A stretch of 64,000 nucleotides of DNA from Myxococcales bacterium (GTDB lineage: Bacteria > Myxococcota_A > Polyangia > Polyangiales > Ga0077539): assembly GCA_016793325.1 (NCBI GenBank), contig JAEUKI010000052.1:186001-250000 (forward strand), given 5' to 3'. The translations under genes and the position numbers were made by a program. A model generated the notes under the pieces. It was not told the origin of the DNA, made no database searches, and was given only the letters and a program-made list of their open reading frames with translations. This document shows, in pieces, positions 34,014-41,789 of this stretch (its first letter is position 1; every line of letters begins with the position of its first letter).

Positions 34014-35834
34014 ATGAGCGACAACATTTGGGTTCAACTCAACACCATGGAGTCGGTGTCCGACGAGGAGCGCGATCGCGTCCTCGCCGCGCAAGGCGCG
34101 AAGCTCTCCTTCGAGTTGCCCGCCGACGTACGGCCGAGCGTCGTGCTCGTCGACGCACTCACGGACGTCGGCGACCGCGTCGACCCCACGATGGTCACGG
34201 TGTACGACGCGTTGACGTTTCGGCGCGTCTACGGCCTCGATCTGCACCGAGAGGGCAAGCTCGCGGCCGTTCGTCGGTGGGGCGCGAGCACCGCAGCTTC
34301 GTACTATCGATGGCCCGCGATCCTCGCGATCCTCTCGGGCGCCGAGACCGAAGAGGAGCGCGCGACGCTCGCCGCGCTCGCCAACGAAGTGTGCGCCGAC
34401 CTCGAGTCGGGTGATCGCGACCTCGCTGGCGGCGCCCTCGCGCTCGCGATGCAGGGCCTCCCCGCGCTCGCGCTCGCGGGCGCCTCCGAGGTCCTCGACC
34501 CTGCGACGGACCTCGAGATCGCGCGCTGGCTCGCCGCGGATCCCTCGCGCGTCCCGAACCTCACGCACGTGCGCGTCAAAGGCGACGACGCCCAGCAGAT
34601 GCTCGCGCTCTTGAACGCGCTCGAAGGTCGCCCGTGCGAGTTGATGACGTTCTTCAGCGACTGCCAGATCGACAACGAAGCGCTGTTCTCGGCGATCCCT
34701 TCCACCGTTCGCGGCCTGGATTTCACCTACTGCAAGCGCGGGGCTGCCTTCTTCGACGCGCTCGCTTCGAGCAGGCTGTGGCCCGCGCTCGAGCGCGCGC
34801 TCTTGCACAACAACGACGGCAAAGCGCGAGGTCTCAAGGCGTTGATCGCCGCGCCGAAGACGACGCCCATCCGAGCGCTCGACGTCGGCTACAACCACCT
34901 GAAGCCCGCGGATTTCGCGGCGCTCGCGAAGGCCGCGTGGCTCGATGGGATCGAGCGACTCGCGGTCAAGTACAACGACGGCCTCGCCAAGGGCGCCAAG
35001 GCGCTGCTCTCGAGCAAGAAGCTCTCGGGCCTGAAGCACCTCGACTTCGGCGCCAACGAGATCGGCGACGCGGGGCTCGAAGCGCTCTGCGAGAACAAGT
35101 CCATCACGAAGCTCGAGAGCCTCGTGATCGAAGGCAATTCTGTCGAGCCGTTGATCGGTCCCGCCGGCGCGAGGGCGCTCGCGAGCTGGGAGGCAGGCTC
35201 GTCGATCCGCGCGATCAACCTCGGGCAGAATCACATCGGTGACGAGGGGTTCGTCGCGCTGGTGACCAGCCAGAACCTGCGCTCGCTCCAGAAGCTCGAC
35301 GTTCAGTACAACAACATCACGCCGTCGGCGTTCGAGCAGCTCGCGGGCGTCGAGACCGCGGTGCGACCGAAGGTCGTCTCGCTCTCGGGCAACAAGATCG
35401 GGAGCGCGGGGTACGGGTCGAAGCCGAAGGGGCCGAAGAAGCGCACTGCAAAGTCGCCTGCATCGCCCTGGTCGGAGGCGCTCTGGCTGACCGAGTGCAT
35501 CGACCTCAATCTGTACAACACCGAGCTCGACGCGGACGTGATGGCCGCGATCGTCGCTTCACCGCAGCTCGCGAAGCTGCGAAATCTCAACCTCTCGAGC
35601 AACTACGGCCTCGGCACCAAGGCGCTCGAATACTTGTGCGCCCAGCCCCTCGTCGCGCAGCTCGAGGTGCTCGAGATCTTGTATTGGAAGCTCTCGGCGG
35701 GCGCAGGCGCGCTCCTCGCCGAAGCCCCGTTCGCCAAGACGATTCAGCACCTCTCGGTGTCCAAGGAAGGACTGACCGACGAAGAGCAAGCGCAGCTCCG
35801 AAAGGTGTACGGAACGCGGATGTACCTCAGCTGA
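34014..35834 (+). CDS. Leucine-rich-repeat protein (RNI-like)
   Basis: A 606-residue cytoplasmic-looking protein without signal or membrane segments. From about residue 225 it has repeated ribonuclease-inhibitor-like LRR units with L-x-x-L-D-x-x-x-N-x-I phrases: IRALDVGYNHL, LKHLDFGANEIGD, IRAINLGQNHIGD, LQKLDVQYNNI, LRNLNLSSNYG. The N-terminal 220 residues are helical and unassigned. A Lys/Pro/Ser insert (KPKGPKKRTAKSPASP) splits the repeats near residue 465. Repeats of this kind bind proteins; the partner is unknown. A perfect 10-bp inverted repeat lies just after the stop codon. Confidence 0.85.
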   Translation: MSDNIWVQLNTMESVSDEERDRVLAAQGAKLSFELPADVRPSVVLVDALTDVGDRVDPTMVTVYDALTFRRVYGLDLHREGKLAAVRRWGASTAASYYRWPAILAILSGAETEEERATLAALANEVCADLESGDRDLAGGALALAMQGLPALALAGASEVLDPATDLEIARWLAADPSRVPNLTHVRVKGDDAQQMLALLNALEGRPCELMTFFSDCQIDNEALFSAIPSTVRGLDFTYCKRGAAFFDALASSRLWPALERALLHNNDGKARGLKALIAAPKTTPIRALDVGYNHLKPADFAALAKAAWLDGIERLAVKYNDGLAKGAKALLSSKKLSGLKHLDFGANEIGDAGLEALCENKSITKLESLVIEGNSVEPLIGPAGARALASWEAGSSIRAINLGQNHIGDEGFVALVTSQNLRSLQKLDVQYNNITPSAFEQLAGVETAVRPKVVSLSGNKIGSAGYGSKPKGPKKRTAKSPASPWSEALWLTECIDLNLYNTELDADVMAAIVASPQLAKLRNLNLSSNYGLGTKALEYLCAQPLVAQLEVLEILYWKLSAGAGALLAEAPFAKTIQHLSVSKEGLTDEEQAQLRKVYGTRMYLS

Positions 35835-35838
35835 TCGA

Positions 35839-35872
35839 GCGATTTCGCGCGGACATCGGGCGGCGAAATCGC
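35839..35872 (+). terminator. Perfect 10-bp inverted repeat after the LRR gene
   Basis: GCGATTTCGC (35839-35848) and GCGAAATCGC (35863-35872) form a perfect stem with a 14-base loop, starting five bases after the LRR stop codon. There is no T-tract, so it may be a stem-loop that stabilises the 3' end or a Rho-type terminator, or it may regulate the next gene (start at 35941). Confidence 0.45.
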
Positions 35873-35940
35873 AGCGTGGTGGCCGTCGCGCCGCGGCTCG
35901 GGGCTCGACGCGCGCCGCGAGACGACGCAATGCTCTGCCG

Positions 35941-37203
35941 ATGGACCTGCGAATCAAGGGGCTCGGCGGCGTCGACCCGCGTGGACTTCCGCTGCCGAAC
36001 GGGACGGAGGTGACCGTCGGCGTCGACCGCATGCTCGGTGATCGGCGCGTCCCCCAAGGAGCGAGCGGGCGCGTCGTGAAAGCCGAGCCCGAGCGCGACG
36101 TCTTCGATGTGCACATCGTGGGCGTGGGCGTCGTGCGGTACGCGCGCGCCGAGCTCGTTCCTCGAAAGGTGGGGCAGGTGCGCTATGCGCAGCGACGGGC
36201 GGACGCGTGGGACGCGATGCGACCGTGCGTCGTGCTCGAGACGACGGTGGGCTCGCGCGCCTGGGGGCTCGCGACAGAGGGATCCGACACGGACATTCGC
36301 GGCGTGTTCGCGGCGCCGCTCTCGTGGACGCAGGGGCTCGTCGCGCCGCCCGAAGACCTCGTCAACGAAGACGGGAGCCACACGTTCTGGGCCGTCGCCA
36401 AGTGCATCAAGCAAGCGCTGCGCGCGGACCCGAACACGCTCGAGGCCCTGTTCGTGAAGAACGCGCGGGCGACTGACGAGATCGGCCAGTGGCTCCTCGA
36501 CGAGCGCGACGCCTTCGTGAGCGCGGAGATCTACGGCTCGTTCGGGCGCTACGCGACCTCGCAGCTCGACAAGCTCTCGCAGAACATTCGCCTCGTGAAG
36601 CATCGCGCCGACGTGCTCGATTGGCTGCGCAAAGAGCCGTCCCTCACGCTCGACCGCATCGCAGAGAAGCTCGCGAAGATCTCTCCGCGCGCCAACGCCA
36701 CGGAGGCCGACGCGCACCTCGCGGCCAAGCAGTACATCAAGCAGCTCTATCGCTCGATGCACGACCAGGGACTGCTGCCCCGAAACGAGTTCGACGCGCT
36801 CGTCGAGTTCGCGACGAGCAACGACGCCACGGGCCTCGAGCTGCCTCGCGAGCTGCGCCCGAAGAACGCGTACAACCTCCTGCGCCTCATCGTGACGGCG
36901 ACCGAGTGGCTGCGAACGGGGACGCCAGAGTTCGAAGTGCGAGGAGATTTTCGGGCGAAGCTGTTCGCGATCAAGAAGGGTGAGGTTCCCCTCGAGGACA
37001 TCCTCGCGGAGGCCGAGGCGTTGACCGAGCCGCTCGCGAAGGCGTGGGAGAGCACGAAGCTGCCGAAGCGCGCGGACGTCGAGCGCGCCGATCGTCTCTT
37101 GCGTCGCGTCAACGACGAGGTCGCGCGGCGCTGGGTTCATCGAGTCGAAGGACCCTTCGGTCGAGGCGCTCCCGAGCCCCCCGTCGCCGCGTGGGACGAC
37201 TGA
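35941..37203 (+). CDS. RlaP-like (PF10127-type) nucleotidyltransferase
   Basis: 420 residues. From about residue 85 it matches the predicted nucleotidyltransferase family that includes RlaP, the RNA-ligase-associated DNA polymerase beta-like protein. The active-site motif VGSRAWGLATEGSDTDIRG (about residues 102-120) has the G-S helix and the D-x-D metal ligands. Downstream helical phrases (FWAVAKCIKQALRADPNTLE, NAYNLLRLIVTATEWL) fit the family. The first 80 residues form an extra, probably SH3-like beta domain (LPNGTEVTVGVDRML, GRVVKAEPERDVFDVHIVG). RlaP proteins are thought to act in RNA repair, but no RNA ligase gene is seen here. ATG at 35941. Convergent with the ART-like gene. Confidence 0.82.
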   Translation: MDLRIKGLGGVDPRGLPLPNGTEVTVGVDRMLGDRRVPQGASGRVVKAEPERDVFDVHIVGVGVVRYARAELVPRKVGQVRYAQRRADAWDAMRPCVVLETTVGSRAWGLATEGSDTDIRGVFAAPLSWTQGLVAPPEDLVNEDGSHTFWAVAKCIKQALRADPNTLEALFVKNARATDEIGQWLLDERDAFVSAEIYGSFGRYATSQLDKLSQNIRLVKHRADVLDWLRKEPSLTLDRIAEKLAKISPRANATEADAHLAAKQYIKQLYRSMHDQGLLPRNEFDALVEFATSNDATGLELPRELRPKNAYNLLRLIVTATEWLRTGTPEFEVRGDFRAKLFAIKKGEVPLEDILAEAEALTEPLAKAWESTKLPKRADVERADRLLRRVNDEVARRWVHRVEGPFGRGAPEPPVAAWDD

Positions 37204-37316
37204 CCCGACGCGATGACGGCCGTACGACACGCGTCGAGACGAGTCCGACGATCCGCCTGGAAAATTCCAGAAGATCTGGGTGACGCGTCGCTGGCGCAAC
37301 GCCGAGCCTCGGTGAC

Positions 37317-38453
37317 TCAGCCGTCGTAGATCGTGTCGGCGCGGGTGCTCGTCGCGGCCAACGTTCGCGCTGCGCGCCACAGCTTCGTCGAGAGCGTCTG
37401 CCCCTTGTCAGGCTTCGCCCACGGCCGAAATCGCGGGCCCGACGAGAGCCTCAGCGCTCCGCGAATGTGCTCGGGCGGGATCGCGTCGCACACCCACTGC
37501 ACGTCCGGGGCGCGAAGGTCCTCGTCGCGACAGCGGTCGCCGAAGTCCGGCGCCCACGGGCGCGGGACGCGCGAAGGATCGAGCGGCAGCTGTGTAAACA
37601 GCGCCCGGCGTGCGTCGGTGAAGCGCAGCTTCGACGCGCTGAAGTCCGCGAACGCCGCGTCGAGCGCGCTTCGCGCGGCGCCTTCGAACCAGCGTGCCAC
37701 CATGCGCGCGGTCTGCGCGAGCTCGCGTCCGAACAGATCGCGTCCCGCGTACGACCAGTCGAACGACACGGGCGAGCCCTTCGCGCACGCGAGCTTCACC
37801 CACGGCGGCAGGTAGAAGCGCCACGAGGCCAGGCCTGCGACGCACAGCTCGCAGTGCATGACCTCGGGCCTCGTCCACTTGATCCCGCGCTTTTTCGCGG
37901 CCCGAAGCGCCTTCTCGACGGTGTTGGCGCCCGCGAGCTCGTCCGCGAACGCGCAATACGTCGCGAACGAGACCCCTGTGAGGTCGAGGTCGTCGAACGA
38001 TCCGCGACCGACCACGGTGACCGCGTTCATGATGCGATCGAGGTCGTTTCGTCGGCCGAGCTCTTCGAGCGCGACGATCGCAGGCACCGCGGTGTGGTCG
38101 GTCGTCGCAGCGCAGCACGCGAGCTTGCGCAATACGTCGCGACCCTCGAAGTAGAGCTCGAGTTCGCGATTCGGAACGACCGCGCGAACGAGCGATCGAG
38201 CGTGGTCGGGGAGCTCGCCGACGATGATCCAACCGTCGCCGCGCGATCGTGCGCCCTTGTACCGGCGATAGCCCATCGCGAACTCGACCGGGTCACCCCC
38301 GTGGCTCGCGATCGGCGTGGGAGAAACAAACGTGAGAGCGCCCTTGTGACCGAGGACGTCGCTCGTCCACGGGTGCTCCCAGCCTCGCAGCCCCTCGCGC
38401 GCGATCGAGCGAAGCACGTCTCGATCGCCGCGCGTACCATGAAAAAAGAGCAC
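37317..38453 (-). CDS. Protein with ADP-ribosyltransferase-like N-terminus
   Basis: 378 residues, GTG start with GGAG upstream, 16 bp after the diiron gene in the same direction. The N-terminus reads LFFHGTRGDRDVLRSIAREGL and then ALTFVSPTPIASHGGDPVEFA. This is the H-G-T ... G-L-R ... S-x-x-x-x-A pattern of PARP-like or RES-like ART folds, and ELELYFEG near 95 could supply an acidic third motif. The rest is mostly helical, with a Cys pair (ACCAATTD) and a CELC motif near residue 210. The ART call is a fold guess from motif order and could be wrong. No other family fits better by eye. Confidence 0.5.
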   Translation of the reverse strand: MLFFHGTRGDRDVLRSIAREGLRGWEHPWTSDVLGHKGALTFVSPTPIASHGGDPVEFAMGYRRYKGARSRGDGWIIVGELPDHARSLVRAVVPNRELELYFEGRDVLRKLACCAATTDHTAVPAIVALEELGRRNDLDRIMNAVTVVGRGSFDDLDLTGVSFATYCAFADELAGANTVEKALRAAKKRGIKWTRPEVMHCELCVAGLASWRFYLPPWVKLACAKGSPVSFDWSYAGRDLFGRELAQTARMVARWFEGAARSALDAAFADFSASKLRFTDARRALFTQLPLDPSRVPRPWAPDFGDRCRDEDLRAPDVQWVCDAIPPEHIRGALRLSSGPRFRPWAKPDKGQTLSTKLWRAARTLAATSTRADTIYDG

Positions 38454-38469
38454 GAAATCAACTCCGTCG

Positions 38470-39321
38470 CTACGCGAGGCGACGGCGCTCGCGCCAGCTC
38501 TTTCCGGCGTCGATTCCGAAGCGCTCGAGCCCGGGGACCGTGGCGTGCTCCATCGTCTGAAAGAAGATGTCCCGCGATCGTTCGGGCTCGGGAAGGCCCA
38601 GCGCGATCTCGTCCTTCGTGCGCTCGATCGGGCGCACGGGCGGGCCCGCGAGCATCGTCTCGATCACGGCGAACGCGTGAACGAGATAGCGCTCGAGCGA
38701 GCGAACCTCGTCGGGGTGCTGGTCGAGCCAGTCCTTCCACGCGGTGAGATAGTGGAACCCGAACTGCCCGTGAAGGATCTCGTCCGCGAGCAGCAGCCTC
38801 GTGCGATCGCGGAGGTACGGGTCCTCCATCTCGTCGAGCGTGTCGACGAAGCGCGCGACCGCCACCATCTCGGACATGCACGTCGTGTAGATCACGTTGC
38901 GGAGCGCGCGCTGCTCGGGCGACGAGTTCTTGTGCACCGCGAGCGGCGCGCACACGACGTTGGTCTCGACCTTCGCCTCGACGCCCATCGCGCGAAGCAC
39001 GTCGCCGCAATTCTCTGTGTGGCGCATCTCGTCGTACGCCATGCGCAGCATCACGGCCTTCGCGTCGAGCGACGCGTTGGCCTCCATGAGCTGCGACGCG
39101 AGCTGCGCGAACACCGTCGTCGATCGATGCTCGACCTCCATCCGCACGCGCCACATCTCGCGCGCCGCGTCCACCGCGCGCGCGTCGTAGGGCTTGGGAT
39201 CGAACGCGTCCGTGGTCGTCCCGCAGCGCGCGAGCTGCTCGCGGAGCGTCGCGTACTCCTTCGCGAGCGGCGTGTCCGAAAGCGTCGCGTCGACGACGCG
39301 CTCGATCTTGTCGTCGCTCAC
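38470..39321 (-). CDS. Ferritin-like diiron-carboxylate protein
   Basis: A 283-residue four-helix protein with a full six-ligand diiron set: a Glu in MEVEHR (62 or 64), Glu98 and His101 in DEMRH, Glu151 in MSEMV, and Glu181 and His184 in ADEILHG. This spacing fits ferritin-like diiron oxygenases such as the AurF or rubrerythrin-like groups; the exact reaction cannot be told. No signal peptide is present. The GTG start overlaps the stop of the upstream lipoprotein gene (39318-39321), so the two are translationally coupled. Longer upstream readings lack sense, which supports this start. Confidence 0.85.
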   Translation of the reverse strand: MSDDKIERVVDATLSDTPLAKEYATLREQLARCGTTTDAFDPKPYDARAVDAAREMWRVRMEVEHRSTTVFAQLASQLMEANASLDAKAVMLRMAYDEMRHTENCGDVLRAMGVEAKVETNVVCAPLAVHKNSSPEQRALRNVIYTTCMSEMVAVARFVDTLDEMEDPYLRDRTRLLLADEILHGQFGFHYLTAWKDWLDQHPDEVRSLERYLVHAFAVIETMLAGPPVRPIERTKDEIALGLPEPERSRDIFFQTMEHATVPGLERFGIDAGKSWRERRRLA

Positions 39322-39623
39322 GCCGACAGCTCCGGCGGCGGAAGCGGACCCACGGCAGCGCAGCACCGGATGAGCGCGGCCGAGCACACGGGCAGTCCCG
39401 ACGAGGCGTCGATCGGACCGAACCCCTCGCACTGGCAGGTCGTGCACTCGTCGACGTCGACCGTCGCGCTGTCCGTCGACGCAACGTCGCTCGGCGACGA
39501 GACGTCGTTGGTCGCCGAGTCACCGCCGGCGTCGGGCTGCACGTTGCTGCCACAGCCCGCGGCGACGACGGTCGCGCCGAGCGCCAACGCGCGGGTGAAA
39601 CGAAGGAAGTGCGGTGATGCCAT
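39318..39623 (-). CDS. Small Cys-rich lipoprotein
   Basis: 101 residues with an ATG at 39623 preceded by a GGGAGA ribosome binding site. The signal peptide FLRFTRALALGATVVAAGC ends in a good lipobox (VVAAGC). The mature part begins with an Asp/Ser/Thr tether (PDAGGDSATND) and ends in a short Cys-rich knob (ECTTCQCEGFG, CSAALIRCCAA) with seven Cys. The knob may bind metal or form disulfides. Its 3' end overlaps the ferritin-like diiron gene by four bases. This suggests paired expression and possibly an iron or redox link. Confidence 0.75.
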   Translation of the reverse strand: MASPHFLRFTRALALGATVVAAGCGSNVQPDAGGDSATNDVSSPSDVASTDSATVDVDECTTCQCEGFGPIDASSGLPVCSAALIRCCAAVGPLPPPELSA

Positions 39624-39661
39624 GGTCGATTTTCTCCCTTGAAACACTGGATGACCGTCGG

Positions 39662-41731
39662 TCACCCGATCCCGTATCCCTTGAGCTTCTTGTGCAGTCC
39701 CTCGCGCGTGATCCCGAGGGTCTTGGCCGTCGCGGACTTGTTGCCGCCGTGCTCGCGGAGCGCCTCGATCAAGAGCCACTTCTCGATGTGCTCGATCATG
39801 TCCTTGAGCGTTCCACGCGGGGGGCGGATCTTGTCGAGGACGCCCTCGACGTTGCGGACGCGCGGCGACAAGTCGTGCGGCATCGCGTAGCCGCCCGGCT
39901 CGAGCTGGATCACCAGTCGTTGCACTTCGTTCTCGAGCTCGCGCACGTTTCCAGGCCAGGCGTAGCTCATGAGCAGCTCGAGCGCTTGCTGCGAGAAGCC
40001 CGCAACGCTCTTGCCCATCTCGCGCGAGTACTTGTCGAGAAAGTGCTTCGCCAACAGCGGGACGTCGTCGCGGCGCTCTCGAAGCGGCGGTAGGCGCAGC
40101 GGAAACACCTGCAATCGATAGTAGAGATCCTGCCGAAAGCGCCCGGCCTTGACCTCGTCTTCGAGCTTTCGATTGGTCGCCGCGACGATGCGCACGTCGA
40201 CAGTCCGCGTGCTCGACGCGCCGAGCGGACGGACCTCGCCCTCTTGCAAGACACGCAAGAGCTTCGACTGCAGCGCGAGGGGCATCTCGCCGATTTCGTC
40301 GAGAAACAGCGTGCCTCCGTCCGCGAGCTCGAACAGGCCCTTCTTGTCGGAGTCCGCGCCGGTGAACGCTCCCCGCTTGTGACCGAACAGCTCGCTCTCG
40401 AGCAGCGTCTCGGGCAGCGCCGCACAGTTCTGCGCGACGAACAGCTTGTCCTTGCGGCGCGATTGATAGTGGATCGCGCTCGCGACGCGCTCTTTGCCGG
40501 TGCCCGTCTCGCCCTCGATCAGGACCGTCACGCGCGTGTCGATGACCTTCTGCATCGACGCGAACACCGCGCGCATCGCCGCGGAGTCGCCGATGATCCC
40601 TTCGATGCGCTTCTGCGCGCGCTGCTTGAGATAGCCCGCCTCCGCGCGCGCGCTCGCCTCGGCGCTCGCCACGCGGCGATAGAGCCTCGCGTTGGCCACG
40701 GCGAGCGACGCGTTGGACGCGACGACGGTGAGCAAGTCGAGGTCGCGCTCGCGAAAGATCCCCGGTGAATCGCGGTTGTCGACCTCGAGCACGCCCAGGA
40801 TGTCGTCGCCCTTCCACAGCGGAACGGCCATCGTCGACAAGATGCTCGCGCCCATGATGGATGCCGCGCCCATGTCTCGCTGCGCGTCCGCCGCGAGGAC
40901 CGCTGCGCGCTGCGCGAGCACCCGTCGAAACACGCTGCGCGCGATGGGGACGGGCTCCGTCGGGACGCCGCTCTTTCCTCGGACGCGGGTCGTGACAGGC
41001 GCGTACGCCTCGGGCGTGATCGCGTTGCCTTCGGGCTGAGGGCTCTCGTTGCGAAGCACCACGGTCAGGTGCGTCGCCTTCGGAACGAGCGTGAACACCG
41101 CGTCCGAAATCGCGTCGAGCACGTCGTCGAGCTCGAGCGCCGCGCCGATCTTTCGCGCCGCTTCGTACACGGCCTTGAGCGAGACCGGGTCGCCTTCGAC
41201 CGCGAGCCTCGCTTCGGCTATCGACGCCACCGGGCGCACCGCGACCACGCGCGAGTCATCGGGCGCGTCGCTGTCGAGCGCCGGTTCGACACCGGACTGT
41301 GCCGTGGGCTCCGTCGGTCGGGCGACCCGCTCGACGGAGGGCTCTTCGCGCACGGGTTGCGACGGGGCAGAGACACGTTCGACGCTCGTTCGCTGTGCCG
41401 GCGCGGGCGGAGTCCACTCGACGCGAAGGATCACCGGAGCGCTCGAGTTGCCGAGCGAGACGCGGTCGCCTGGCTCGAGGACGCGCTCCCAATGGCACGA
41501 GCCGTCTACCGCGAGGACGACGGCGCCGCGCACCACGCGCGATCCGTTGGTGCTCTTGAGATCGCGGAGCCGCACCTGCGCGCCTTCGAACACGAGCACC
41601 GCGTGGTTGCCCGAGACGTGCCAATCCGGAAGGTGCAGGTCGTTGCCCGGAGCGCGGCCGAGCGTGACCTGCTCGGTCTTCTCAGCGTGCAGTCCCCTCA
41701 CGTCTCCCTGCTCGACCTCGACCCGAATCAC
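39662..41731 (-). CDS. FHA-GAF-AAA sigma54 enhancer-binding regulator
   Basis: 689 residues, GTG start. The FHA domain (about 1-110) has GRAPGND, the VSGNHA strand and STNGS, so it should read phosphothreonine on partner proteins, often Ser/Thr kinases. A GAF domain spans about 180-350. The AAA+ domain (about 375-600) has Walker A GETGTGKE, the sigma54-contact loop GAFTGA (near 458) and Walker B GGTLFLDEIGEMP. A Fis-type HTH closes the protein (NKSATAKTLGITREGLHKKL). It activates sigma54 promoters. It lies 38 bp upstream of the lipoprotein/diiron/ART-like set and may be co-transcribed with it. This FHA type is characteristic of myxobacteria. Confidence 0.95.
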   Translation of the reverse strand: MIRVEVEQGDVRGLHAEKTEQVTLGRAPGNDLHLPDWHVSGNHAVLVFEGAQVRLRDLKSTNGSRVVRGAVVLAVDGSCHWERVLEPGDRVSLGNSSAPVILRVEWTPPAPAQRTSVERVSAPSQPVREEPSVERVARPTEPTAQSGVEPALDSDAPDDSRVVAVRPVASIAEARLAVEGDPVSLKAVYEAARKIGAALELDDVLDAISDAVFTLVPKATHLTVVLRNESPQPEGNAITPEAYAPVTTRVRGKSGVPTEPVPIARSVFRRVLAQRAAVLAADAQRDMGAASIMGASILSTMAVPLWKGDDILGVLEVDNRDSPGIFRERDLDLLTVVASNASLAVANARLYRRVASAEASARAEAGYLKQRAQKRIEGIIGDSAAMRAVFASMQKVIDTRVTVLIEGETGTGKERVASAIHYQSRRKDKLFVAQNCAALPETLLESELFGHKRGAFTGADSDKKGLFELADGGTLFLDEIGEMPLALQSKLLRVLQEGEVRPLGASSTRTVDVRIVAATNRKLEDEVKAGRFRQDLYYRLQVFPLRLPPLRERRDDVPLLAKHFLDKYSREMGKSVAGFSQQALELLMSYAWPGNVRELENEVQRLVIQLEPGGYAMPHDLSPRVRNVEGVLDKIRPPRGTLKDMIEHIEKWLLIEALREHGGNKSATAKTLGITREGLHKKLKGYGIG

Positions 41732-41789
41732 GACGGGGAGGCTAACACCGATCGGCGGGCGATTGCGCGCACCGATTGGACGGCCGTCG

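Noticed and set aside
37257..37270. CTGGAAAATTCCAG as a terminator between the RlaP-like and ART-like genes
   Set aside because: 6-bp arms with a two-base loop are too tight and no T-tract follows. It may be chance.
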